The translations under genes were made by a program, and so were the position numbers. This document shows positions 51,601 to 61,500 of a DNA stretch of 64,000 nucleotides, piece after piece. Positions within the stretch are counted from its first letter, which is position 1. Each line of letters begins with the position of its first letter. Under the pieces are notes generated by a model. The model was not told where the DNA came from. It saw nothing but the letters and a program-made list of their open reading frames with translations, and did not search any database. This DNA is from Paenibacillus chitinolyticus NBRC 15660. GTDB lineage: Bacteria; Bacillota; Bacilli; Paenibacillales; NBRC-103111. Where the stretch lies: the NCBI RefSeq assembly GCF_000739915.1, contig NZ_BBJT01000016.1, positions 1-64,000 of the forward strand. Direction: 5' to 3'.

Positions 51601-52851
51601 CATCCAAAGTTCACGGATATCCGGATTGCAGTCATACCGGATTTCATCCCGCAAAGAGGCAGGCAGAATATCATTGGCCAACATAATTTCTACAGCCCGC
51701 CGTCTGCAAGGGGAGCAAAGCCCTTTGTGGTACAGTTCGATCATAATCTTTTGGCACGATGCTGTAGGATGTTTTTCAAAAATGTTGACCATATCCAACT
51801 CCATGTTATGAAACGAGTGCTTGTTATGCTTCTTAAAAGCGACACGTTCCAATAAAGGCAGATCATTTTCCTCATAATTAAAAGTGAATAGTTCCAGTGC
51901 CTCTACCTCTGTCTCCCGTTGACAGATCAGTTGGACTGCTAGCCGATGGACACGCTCGTCCTTCAAATTGCGAAGCGCACGAATGGCCGCTGAACGAAGA
52001 CGTTTATTTTGGGATTGTGCCAGCTCTATAATTTTTTGCGGATCAAGTGGAAAAGACGGTTTAACGAATATAGACAAATAAGCTTCCAGCTTCTTGGGAT
52101 TCTCTTCTTTCAATAAGTCATCGGCAGCTTTAAACAAGTCTTCCTTAGACGCGCGCATGCCCCAAACAATGTAAGGGTACCGGGCTTTTTCACCCGTTTC
52201 AATGGAAGATTTAAATTCCTCATAGGAAAGAGCCTTTCGGCCGTTTAACAAAGAGTAATCATCCTCGTTCCCGAGCACTGATTGATAAAAAGCCTGAATC
52301 TTTTCGTCCTTCACGGACTCTTCCAAGAGAGCCGCTACCTTTTCCTCGCCTAGAAACTCCTTGGCAGATTCCCATACGAAAGTATCCCCTTCATAGCCGG
52401 AAGACATTATCCGCTTGCCGATCTCCTTTGCCACAAACAAAAAACCGTTTGCTCCCGCGGCCTCAATAATCTCTTCCCCGCCTATGAAACAATTCCATTC
52501 TTCATCGTAACGGAATCCCCTTTTCATAGCATCTACCGCTGTCGGATTGCCGTGAGAAGCAAAGATTTTCGCTAATCGGTACACTTGCAGAAGGTCCCAC
52601 CCGTTCACTGTGCCTCCCAAAGCATTGAGAATTAGTTCCTGCAAAATAGGGGAAGCCTTGGAGAGCTGAATGACCTCCCATAGATAGGCCTCTCTGCTTC
52701 CATCACATTGAGGATCATACGCAGTATTCCGAATACAAGCATCCGCTATAGCGTCAAGATGCCGATAAGTAAGCGCGGGGTTCTCCTTCAGATAGAGAAT
52801 AATGCTTCCTAACCCGCGGGTTAATTCGTAGCGAAACTTTTGAATGTGCAT
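51574..52851 (-). CDS. Helical-repeat (HEAT-like) protein
   Basis: 425 residues, all alpha. The segment KRLRSAAIRALRNLKDERVHRLAVQLI (about 285-311) is a typical HEAT repeat, with similar helical pairs around it. A CSPCRRRAVEIM stretch lies near the C-terminus. No catalytic motif. Such proteins are usually scaffolds for protein interaction. Confidence 0.7.
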   Translation of the reverse strand: MHIQKFRYELTRGLGSIILYLKENPALTYRHLDAIADACIRNTAYDPQCDGSREAYLWEVIQLSKASPILQELILNALGGTVNGWDLLQVYRLAKIFASHGNPTAVDAMKRGFRYDEEWNCFIGGEEIIEAAGANGFLFVAKEIGKRIMSSGYEGDTFVWESAKEFLGEEKVAALLEESVKDEKIQAFYQSVLGNEDDYSLLNGRKALSYEEFKSSIETGEKARYPYIVWGMRASKEDLFKAADDLLKEENPKKLEAYLSIFVKPSFPLDPQKIIELAQSQNKRLRSAAIRALRNLKDERVHRLAVQLICQRETEVEALELFTFNYEENDLPLLERVAFKKHNKHSFHNMELDMVNIFEKHPTASCQKIMIELYHKGLCSPCRRRAVEIMLANDILPASLRDEIRYDCNPDIRELWMKSASAGLP

Positions 52852-52980
52852 TTATCTCCTCCCGCCACACTTATTTTTATACTGGTCACCTACGGGCTGC
52901 GGTTATAACAATTATAGCTAGTATAATGAATCAAACGTTAGAGAATGTTTAGTTATAATGGGAGATGAAGATCTAAACCT

Positions 52981-53398
52981 GTGACTATTTGCAAAACAAT
53001 TCAATATCATCTTACCATTCAAGCAGGAGCTAACAAAGGCGAGACCATTGTTATCCCCCTGTTCAATGTGGGCATACAGGGATTGGGCATTAAGGATTTA
53101 GGGCTGCTCCCACCCTCCATACCTGAGCAAGCATTAGCCAAAGCAGATGGAACCATTGAAAAGTTATGCACTATCGAGCGATGTATGGTGCATTGCAAAA
53201 CCGTATGGAACACACATTAAACAACGTGAATAATCCAGCTAAAAATAAAATGACAGGCGAATCACGTATTCGTGATGCAGACATGGCCAAGGAATTTCGA
53301 ATTTGATAACATCCAATATGCTAACGCAAGCGGCCCAAACGATATTGGCCCAAGCAAATCAGAATCCACAAGCCGTGTTACAATTACTTAAGCCATGA
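52981..53398 (+). pseudogene. Flagellin (hag) C-terminal pseudogene
   Basis: Three frames together give flagellin: LTIQAGANKGETIVIPLFNV (frame at 52981), then YGALQNRMEHTLNNVNNP and GESRIRDADMAKEF, then NMLTQAAQTILAQANQNPQA and LLKP with the stop at 53398. At least two frameshifts break it and the N-terminal half is absent, so it is a relic. A strong hairpin follows. Confidence 0.85.
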
Positions 53399-53403
53399 TA
53401 GTT

Positions 53404-53434
53404 AAGAGAACCTACCTGTCAGGTAGGTTCTCTT
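53404..53434 (+). terminator. Hairpin after the flagellin relic
   Basis: AAGAGAACCTACCTG and CAGGTAGGTTCTCTT form a 15-base dyad. The T-run after it is weak. Confidence 0.55.
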
Positions 53435-53467
53435 GTTGTATACGAAAAAGAGGAGTTTTCCACTCCT

Positions 53468-53656
53468 CTATTTAGAGAGCCGTGAATCCCCTTGAGGCAT
53501 AGTATGAACCCGCTCCATTGTGTTGCACAAAAACAGTGTCGTCATGTCGATCACAAAGTATGGTTCCGCCTTTGTATACTCGAAATCGCTGTTTTTGCCC
53601 TTGCTGTTTCTAGTACGATGTAACCTGCTTCCAATGAATGATCTCATTTGACACAA
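53468..53656 (-). pseudogene. Possible decayed small gene
   Basis: A 62-codon frame is open here, but a neighbouring frame (ending FRVYKGGTILCDRHDDTVFV..., with one in-frame TAG upstream) looks more protein-like. No clear ribosome binding site. Family not recognised. Confidence 0.25.
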
Positions 53657-53701
53657 TACAACCTTCGTTTTGAAATATTTTAAGGGAACATCCTGTACAG
53701 A

Positions 53702-53761
53702 TTAAGCAGTTGGTTTGCTTTCAACTACACGCTTCTTTTTGAAAAAATTAAACATAGACAT
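53702..53761 (-). CDS. 19-residue peptide ORF
   Basis: MSMFNFFKKKRVVESKPTA: a hydrophobic start, a basic KKKR centre and a polar end. GAGGAGG lies six bases before the ATG, an excellent ribosome binding site for so short a frame. Function unknown; it may be a real micropeptide or the start of a decayed longer gene, as the neighbourhood is full of relics. Confidence 0.4.
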   Translation of the reverse strand: MSMFNFFKKKRVVESKPTA

Positions 53762-53867
53762 GGCCTGCCTCCTCGAAAAAGGAAAACTAACTAAGTTTGT
53801 ATTTTTGAGATCCATCCCCACCTGATGCTAAAGATTTTAGGTTAGAGTACAAATACCTTATATTGTT

Positions 53868-54977
53868 TTAAAAAGGATGTCTTCGACCCACAATTGGCTC
53901 ACTTGGCTCTACCTTCTTCAAAAGAAGTTCTAACCAGCGAGAGAGTTTTTGATCTGATTTTTCCTTCCCAATATCAAAACCACACACCTCAAGAATGTCT
54001 TTCAACTCAGGTTGTTTTACCAGTGACTTGTTCTTCGCAATATAAGGGTCTAACCATAGCTGCCTTCCAGAGTAGTCCCGAATGATCAGCCTATATGCGC
54101 CATGCTTATGGCCATACTGATTGGATGGATCAAAAAAGCCATTATCAATTGCTTGCTCATCTTCAGAAAACAAAATGTATTCAATTGGGTGGGGAATGAA
54201 CGCCCAATATTTCTCTAGTACATGTTGGGGCTTGCTTCTACTATATCGCTTATCTTGCAACAAAGTTAATCTCCCTTGGTGCCAATACATATTGGCTTGA
54301 GCAGCCTCTAAATCATCAATACTGGATATTGAGCGAAAATCAAATTCGCTCTTCCTAACATTAACTTCCCAATTACCATTTTCATTTTTCACGTACTTTA
54401 CTACAGGGTGGTAAAATACGTTTTCCCTTAAAGCTTTCGGTACACCTATAAGTTGAAGTACCTTTTCACTTCCATGAGGTCCGGTTCCGCCATAACCACA
54501 ATTACACCCTGGTAGCCACATCTCGTTACCATCGGAATCACGAATAACCATGTGTGGAATTGATAAGCTGATCAGGTCACCGTATCTATATTTCTCAAGT
54601 GGGAGAAAGTAATTTTCAACAGCAGCATCAATTTGCTCGAAAAAAATTGATACCCGTTCAATTGAGTTTAATTGACCAATATGTTTATTAGCATATGCTA
54701 TGTTTTCATGGGTACCCGAAGTCTCACAAGCATACTTTGGAGGAGTCGGATTTTCATAGCGAGGGAGCATCCCCTTCTTCTCCATGAATCGTAAAACATC
54801 CTGCAAAAGATATACTGAACCATTCGCCGTGCTTTTAATGGGTACCAACTCACCCTCTTTATGTAAAATGGAAATTCGCTGACGTGATACATTTAATTTT
54901 TCAGCAACTTCATGGGTTAATAACACATTCCTCGCCAAAAATCTTTTAAACGGGTTCCCCTCCATAAATATCACCAT
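53868..54977 (-). CDS. MerR/excisionase-like DNA-binding protein with unknown C-terminal domain
   Basis: 369 residues (ATG 54977, GTG 54974 or ATG 54965). Residues 15-75 form a MerR/excisionase-type helix-turn-helix (LLTHEVAEKLNVSRQRISIL ... GSVYLLQDVLRFM). The rest is unassigned; it has an unusual LPGCNCGYGGTGPHGS segment (about residue 155) that might bind metal or phosphate, and a beta-rich C-terminal part (RLIIRDYSGRQLWLDPYI). It is followed by relic DNA on both sides. Target unknown. Confidence 0.7.
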   Translation of the reverse strand: MVIFMEGNPFKRFLARNVLLTHEVAEKLNVSRQRISILHKEGELVPIKSTANGSVYLLQDVLRFMEKKGMLPRYENPTPPKYACETSGTHENIAYANKHIGQLNSIERVSIFFEQIDAAVENYFLPLEKYRYGDLISLSIPHMVIRDSDGNEMWLPGCNCGYGGTGPHGSEKVLQLIGVPKALRENVFYHPVVKYVKNENGNWEVNVRKSEFDFRSISSIDDLEAAQANMYWHQGRLTLLQDKRYSRSKPQHVLEKYWAFIPHPIEYILFSEDEQAIDNGFFDPSNQYGHKHGAYRLIIRDYSGRQLWLDPYIAKNKSLVKQPELKDILEVCGFDIGKEKSDQKLSRWLELLLKKVEPSEPIVGRRHPF

Positions 54978-55203
54978 AACCTTCCTTTTAATTGTTTAAT
55001 TACAGGGTACATTTTATATTTACGGCTGTCAACGTCAATTGTAGCGCACGTCTACTTGAGTCTCCCTACTGTTACTGTCTATACACACAATGGCTAAATA
55101 GCCCTGTCGATCCGATTTCTCCTGGCATGTGGAGTGCTGCGCGCTGATTATCAGGAAATAGCTTATTTGAGCCACATTTACCAATATTGTATCAAGTATG
55201 CTG
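54978..55203. other. Intergenic stretch without a gene
   Basis: Upstream of the MerR-like gene. AT-rich near the gene (its promoter region), otherwise no reading frame or structure that I can support. Confidence 0.35.
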
Positions 55204-55228
55204 AGCGCCTTTAGGCGCTTTTATTTTT
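55204..55228 (+). terminator. Orphan plus-strand terminator
   Basis: AGCGCC-TTTA-GGCGCT followed by TTTATTTTT. No intact plus-strand gene precedes it, so it is probably left over from a lost gene. Confidence 0.55.
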
Positions 55229-55399
55229 CTTGAAATAAGATCTGATACGTCTTTGTGTCGGGTAAGTAGAGTCAACATAAATCATAATACAACTTTGGGG
55301 ATGCCTAACCCTAGTTGCCGTACACTCATTGAAAAGGAGAAAGGGTAACCCTACAGCCGTTTGTTTAACCAGCTTCAGGGCTACCCTCTATTTGTTAAC

Positions 55400-55640
55400 C
55401 TACTTAGTCTGTTGCTCCAACATCCTCAATAGAACGGTTACTGCTCCCGCTCTGTTCGTTTTTGCATCGGGTTTGAATAGATTTGCTCCTACACCTTCTG
55501 TAATGCCAATCTTCTCAATTGCCGCTACTGCGCTCTTCGCCTAATAACAGGATGATCTTGTCGTCTGCGAACGCGCTAAGTTCATACCCTTTCACAATGG
55601 ACTTTTTTGGATTTCCATTTTCATATGTCTGAATCATCTA
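55400..55640 (-). pseudogene. S-layer homology (SLH) domain relic
   Basis: The minus strand gives VKGYELSAFADDKI, then in another frame AKSAVAAIEKIGITEGVGAN and LFKPDAKTNRAGAVTVLLRM ending LEQQTK and a stop. This is an SLH repeat with the usual D-A-F-x-P and TRAEA-like features. A frameshift and an in-frame stop separate the halves, so it is the decayed C-terminus of an S-layer-anchored protein. Confidence 0.65.
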
Positions 55641-55748
55641 TTTCTTGAATTCTGCTGTAATACACGTCTGTTTACTTGACATAGTAGTGACCCGCTTCAA
55701 TTACTATTGTTTCATTCCACTAGCCCTTATTTTTCTGTCCAACTAACT
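55641..55748. other. Short spacer past the AbiH/HsdR-tail gene
   Basis: No gene or hairpin that I can support. It separates the SLH relic from the type I restriction operon. Confidence 0.35.
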
Positions 55749-58499
55749 TTAAATTTTATTATTAGCTAAAACCTCACTATTATGCAACTCATTATTCAAC
55801 CACATTACTTTTTCATCCAACTCTCTTTTCCAATCCTTTTTCATTGCTTGGGCATACTTAAGTGGGTTGGTTTCCGAATGTTTAACTTTGTAGCTCTCAT
55901 AATCTTTGCTATCAATAATCCCACTAATATTCGGAATTCTATCAATACCTACATAATACTGTATAGCCGATAGATAAAGCTCATCCTTCGAAACAAACCA
56001 TTTTTCAGAAAAATCGCGAATGACTTTATCTCGAGCTTGTGTAAAAAATTTATGTTTCAGATTTAGCACATCTTTTTTTGAATCAAATTTTAAATGCTTA
56101 ATATCATTCAATATTCCACTATAGATTTCCTTAAGGATTTCGGCTTTACTTTCTTGCTGTAAGGCATCTGAAAGTTCTTGCAATGTTATATTTCTTGTTG
56201 CGTAATCATTCAACAAACCATCAATTGTTGTATATATATAATCATTATTATTAAATTTTCTCTCTAAATCATTTTCATTGTTTTGATTTGAACCATTTGA
56301 ACCATTTGCATCCTTTTGTTCTACATCCTGTCCCATCTGCTTGATAGTTTGAATTTTAAACTCTAGTTTACTACTCACTTCTTCTAAAACTTCTTCAATA
56401 ATTGATTGATCTGTTACTTTTGATTTTTCAAACAAGTTTTTAATTTTTAATAAGATACTTTTATCTGCTAATCCCTCGAAAGGATTAAAAAACTCAAGAT
56501 AGGACTCTCTACATTCCAAATAATATTCTTTAATCGATTTAATATCTTCATCTACAATAAATTTAGTATTATTTGAAAAAAAATCTAAAATAACATCAAC
56601 AATGAGATTTTGACATGAAGTCATTTGATCTGGGGATTTCATATGAAAAAGTCTAAAATTAGGGAAACCTATCGACTCTTCATTACTTCTCATAATCGAT
56701 GAGAGCTTAATAAATTCTACTGAATACCCTATTAAAATAATCTCCTTAATTTTGTTTCCTACTGTTATGTTAGGAACAAAACCAACAAAATTTTCGATTT
56801 GTAATGACTCTAAATTTTTCAAGTGAATCTCTTCTTGATAAACATCTTCGGTTATTGAAATATCAAGATCTATTAAATTTGTTGATTTTTCAAAAACATT
56901 ATTCTCAATTACAAGATTTGTGTTTTTTAATACTTTTAATTTTTCTATATTATTTTGTGTATCAGACTTAAAACAGAAAATGCCTTCTCTTATTTCCGAT
57001 GAATTAGATTTATAATAATTGCAAGAACAATCAATCAGCTCAAACCTTCTCAATGACTCACATGCAGATATATTTGCATGTGAGTCATTTCCTTCCTTCA
57101 CCATAAATGTACATTTTTCCATTTTAACATATATCAGACTATTACCATATTTCAAAAGTTGATTAAAAAATACACTTTCTATTTCTGTATCAGAAAAGAT
57201 AACTTTTTCAACCAATTTAAGCACCATCAGAAAATCTCTAGAATTACTAAGCTTAGTAAATTCAACTGCATCCATCTTTTCATCAAAATAAACACGAGAG
57301 ATTCTAGAAGCATTTTTATTGACTACAAAATTCCTCGACAATTGAAGCACTTTCTCTAGATTACTCGTGGTTATTCTCAATTCATTAATATTACGAAAAG
57401 TAAAATGATTTATAGTTAATGATAATTCAGATAATATATCCTCTCTTGGAAATTTATTTTTCAAAAAAGGATCTATAGTCTGGTATTCCTCATAACTAGA
57501 TATGAACAATTTATCCTGTAATAATATTTCTAAAAAAGGAACCAGGACAATTTTCTCGGCAACCGAAGATCCAAGTTTTCTCAATACTTCTTCCATTTTC
57601 AGAATATAATCATCTTCATAATAAAATATATAAATCTTGTTTGCTTTTTGAATAAATTTTGATAAGAATAGAAAGTCACTTCCTTGAAGGGAGTGCCCTA
57701 TAATAAACAAATCAATATTCGTATTGTTATTATCCAAATCAATATCGGACATCATTTTTATTCTTGTTGCATTCAATGACTCGTTTTCTTTAATTCTAAA
57801 AATTTTATCGTTAATTAGTGATTGAGAATAATGAATCTTTTTAATATCTTCACTATCAGTAAATCCGCCTCCGAATAAAATGTTTCCTTCTTCTAAACTT
57901 CCATGTATATGGAAAACTCTTTCTTTCGCTTTCTTCACTTCTAAACTAGATTTGGATATATTATTAGCATCATAAAGTACACTTTCACATAAGTCCTCGA
58001 TGGAATTTGTGTAATTAAAATTAATAAAGTATGTGTTTTCATCTTTGACCAATTTTCCAAAAAAAGGGTTTACTTTTTCTGTGAATCCTTTAAAACCAGC
58101 AGCATTCAAAATCGTCTTTTGTTCAATCCACTTCGGATATTCATCAGAAAGATATTCATGAAAATCTTCTTCTAATCTTTTAATAGAATCGTTTACGGAC
58201 ACTATGTCAAAAATGTCTTGTGGTTCTTCATTTTTTAGAGATCGATTATTTATTTTTCTTACCGTTTCTTCATATAAGCTTTCAAAATCAGACCAATTCA
58301 AATGGAAATTTGCATACTTTCTTAAAAAAAGCCTATTGTAGTTGTATAATTCATAATCTTTAGTGATTTTTTTTCTACTCTGAATATATTCAACAAAATT
58401 CTGATATGAACTCTTGAGACCAAGGCTAATATCGAATCCGTTTCCAACAATAACTATATTCTTTCTATTAACCTTTTCTTGACCCTCCTCTTTGATCAT
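55749..58499 (-). CDS. AbiH-like protein fused to an HsdR-type C-terminal domain
   Basis: 916 residues, GGGGG nine bases before ATG 58499. Residues 1-330 are AbiH-like: NIVIVGNGFDISLGLKSSYQ, FINFNYTNSIEDL, VFHIHGSLEEGNILFGGG, LFIIGHSLQGSD. Residues about 380-690 look like irregular leucine-rich repeats. A Gly/Ser/Asn-rich linker (about 718-750) leads to residues 770-905, which align with residues 918-1052 of the adjacent HsdR; about half the positions agree over the last 75 (SAIQY, IPNI, SKD, NPLKY or KPLKY, LNNEL or LNDEL). AbiH proteins act in phage abortive infection. The gene is 52 bases after hsdR on the same strand, so it is probably the fourth gene of the operon. Confidence 0.85.
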   Translation of the reverse strand: MIKEEGQEKVNRKNIVIVGNGFDISLGLKSSYQNFVEYIQSRKKITKDYELYNYNRLFLRKYANFHLNWSDFESLYEETVRKINNRSLKNEEPQDIFDIVSVNDSIKRLEEDFHEYLSDEYPKWIEQKTILNAAGFKGFTEKVNPFFGKLVKDENTYFINFNYTNSIEDLCESVLYDANNISKSSLEVKKAKERVFHIHGSLEEGNILFGGGFTDSEDIKKIHYSQSLINDKIFRIKENESLNATRIKMMSDIDLDNNNTNIDLFIIGHSLQGSDFLFLSKFIQKANKIYIFYYEDDYILKMEEVLRKLGSSVAEKIVLVPFLEILLQDKLFISSYEEYQTIDPFLKNKFPREDILSELSLTINHFTFRNINELRITTSNLEKVLQLSRNFVVNKNASRISRVYFDEKMDAVEFTKLSNSRDFLMVLKLVEKVIFSDTEIESVFFNQLLKYGNSLIYVKMEKCTFMVKEGNDSHANISACESLRRFELIDCSCNYYKSNSSEIREGIFCFKSDTQNNIEKLKVLKNTNLVIENNVFEKSTNLIDLDISITEDVYQEEIHLKNLESLQIENFVGFVPNITVGNKIKEIILIGYSVEFIKLSSIMRSNEESIGFPNFRLFHMKSPDQMTSCQNLIVDVILDFFSNNTKFIVDEDIKSIKEYYLECRESYLEFFNPFEGLADKSILLKIKNLFEKSKVTDQSIIEEVLEEVSSKLEFKIQTIKQMGQDVEQKDANGSNGSNQNNENDLERKFNNNDYIYTTIDGLLNDYATRNITLQELSDALQQESKAEILKEIYSGILNDIKHLKFDSKKDVLNLKHKFFTQARDKVIRDFSEKWFVSKDELYLSAIQYYVGIDRIPNISGIIDSKDYESYKVKHSETNPLKYAQAMKKDWKRELDEKVMWLNNELHNSEVLANNKI
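57052..57089. repeat. 15-bp perfect inverted repeat inside the AbiH-like gene
   Basis: AATGACTCACATGCA and TGCATGTGAGTCATT flank GATATATT. The arms lie in codons for NDSHANISACES and cause no break in the frame. Confidence 0.7.
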
Positions 58500-58551
58500 A
58501 AATCATTCCCCCAATACTAACTTGATGATCCATTGATTTCATCTATAACCT

Positions 58552-61500
58552 CTAACGTAATTCATCATTCAAAGGCACAATGACTTCATCTAGTGTCTTT
58601 CTCCACTGGCGTTTCATTTCGGGTCCGTATTTCAATGGTTTTGCACCTGGATTCGCGGCTTTATACTTATCAAAATCTTTGCTATTGATAATATTCCCAA
58701 TGTTCGGAATTGGGTCTGCTCCAATCACATACTGAATAGCAGATGAATGCAGCTCACTCTCGTCTACAAACCAAGTATCTGCAAACTTTTGAACGGCTTC
58801 ATTCACAGTTTCTGTAAAGAAACGTCGTTTGACTACTAGAATATCTTCCCATGAGTCGACCTCTCCGGTATCAATTGCGTTTAGCATTGCCCGGTATACG
58901 TCTTTGACATTTTCTGATTTCTTCAGTTTTTGAAGGGCTTTTTCTATCTCTTCACGGGTATTCTGGTTATTGGCTGAGTACGTTTCTAATAGTCTATCAA
59001 TATATGTTGAATCAATATCATAGATCTTTACTGCATTTTCTCCATAAAACTCAATGTCTGAGAAGTCAGGTTCTGGCTCATTATCTGGATCCTTTGGTTC
59101 TATTAGTGATCCTTTAATGGTGTTATACACGCCAATGTATTCTTCTAAAGCTTTAACCTGTTCTTGCAGATTTTTAGATTTTCCCATTTCATCGTTGTAA
59201 TCATCATACGTAGCTAACGCTTCGTAAGCATTATTCAGCTCTTGAAAAGCTTTTACAAATTCGATTCTAGTCTCAAGCGGAGAGTGCTCGTTAATTTCGA
59301 TTGGATCTGGCACTAATGTTGTCAATTTATTATGGGCTTTTGTAAAACGTTTCTTCGTCTCTTTATAGGTTGGATAAACTAGATTTGTTTCTTCCTGTTC
59401 ATGGGAATATAACTTCGTCGCAACTTGTACATTTCGTTCCATTGTCGCAGGTTTACGGAACGTTACAATTAATCCTTTTTTCTTCCCAGAATACGTACGG
59501 TTCGTCCGAGAAAAGGCCTGAATCAAATTGGCATAACTTAAATTTCGATCGACAAATAACGTTTGAATGGTTGGTGCATCGAAACCAGTCAATAAGCGAT
59601 CTACAACAATAACAAGGTCAATATGATTCCCGTATTGTTTAAATTCTGCTTTCTTACGAGCTAAACGATTGTTAATATCTCCGTTATAACGCTCGATATC
59701 TTCAATTGACCAAGCTGTGTGATAGTATTCGTTATACTCCTTGATAACGTCTTTCATTTCTTCATGAACTTGTTTAGAATTTTCTTCGTTCTCTTGTATG
59801 GAATAAGTGATTGCAATCCGAGGAAAATCTGGATCATCTATCGTTCTTCCCGCTCGAATGGGATGACCAGCAAATTCATTTTTTAGCCATTCAGGATCAT
59901 TAGTCATTTCCTTAATTGCGTTGTAATACCGCTTCGCCATACCAATAGAACTTGTTGTTAATATAGCCGATTTTTGCGGGCGACCATTTTGAAAATCAAA
60001 TTTGATATAAGCATTATCCGGCTTGAATATCTTATGAATAACCTTTTGAATATGATCATCCTGTTCGAAAGTAGATAGCTCAAGATAATCTTCCTTTTCG
60101 ATCTCATCCATCTCATCAATCATAGCATTAATTTCGTCATTACTAAGGGCGGTGTATTTTTCACTAGCACGAAGTTGTTTGAAAATAGTGTTATTTAACG
60201 ATATTGATTCGATTGTATTTTCATGCTCAACTTGAAATCCTAAAACAGCCCCGTCATCTAACGCATTTTTTATCGTATACGTATGCAAGCGCTCCCCATA
60301 TTGATCTCGAGTCGTACGAGCTAATTCGCCCTTGGCTTGCTTCTTATTCTCTTCAAATATCGGGGTACCTGTAAATCCGAACCACGTAGAATTTGGAAAG
60401 AAGTTCTTGATCTCTTTCATTCCTTCAGAACTAAGTGCGCGGTGACATTCATCCACCACAAATACAATGTGTTGTCCCAGAAGTTTATCAAAACGCTGCT
60501 TGGCTTTGGGGTCCTCTTGTTTTTTGGTATAGCGTAAAGCAGCTTCTAACTTTTGACGAGTTGTAATGATTACTGTATTCGAATTAGCATCAGAGAGTAG
60601 AGTTTGACTTAGCTCTTTTGCACTCCCTGTTCCGACAATCAAACTATTTGACTTCGCGTTACCAGATGAAATACCTGTATTAAATTCAGAAGCAAATTTA
60701 GTGAATTCGGCCGTCGTTTGATTATCTAAGTCTTTACGGTCAATAAGCATGATGGTACGATCAACGCCTGTTTTGCGAGCTAATAATTTTGTCGCAACAA
60801 AGCTAGTCAACGTTTTTCCTGAACCGGTCGCATGCCACACATATCCAGATTCATGTTTCATTGCAGATTTAAACAAGGCCTGAATGGCATGAACTTGATA
60901 CGGTTTTAATACAATTAAAGCTTTATTGTCTTGATCCTCGCTTACAATAGTATAGTTGGCAATCAGGCGATGAACGTCTGGAATATTTAAGACTTGTTTT
61001 ACGAATTCATAGAGATTTTCTACTTTACGATTTTCCGTGGTGCGCCAACTAAAGATCAACTTTTTATGCATGTCTTTAGGCATCGCATTGGCAAAATAAC
61101 GAGTGGTTTGTTCGTTGGAAATGACAAATAGCTGAAGAGTTGAGAAGATATTATTTCTAAACATGCCTTCTTCTGCGTATTTTTTAATTTGATTAAAGGC
61201 TTGGAATACACCATCTTTGGCACTTACTTGCTTTAATTCAATCTGAACGATGGGCAATCCGTTGATTAAAAGGGTCACGTCGAAGCGACGATCCCGATCG
61301 TTCAGGTTTGCCTTTTGTTTCGCAATCTGATGAACTACTTCATATGTAGAAATTCCGCCACCAATGCTTTGATTTGAATATAACACCAGGGACATTGAAC
61401 CTAAAAATACATCTTCTCGATCAATTGTAATGCGAGCAATTCCATTCTCTCCTTTGAGCCATTTTGCTGCATCAAAAGGAGTCTGTGTTTTCAACAGTAG

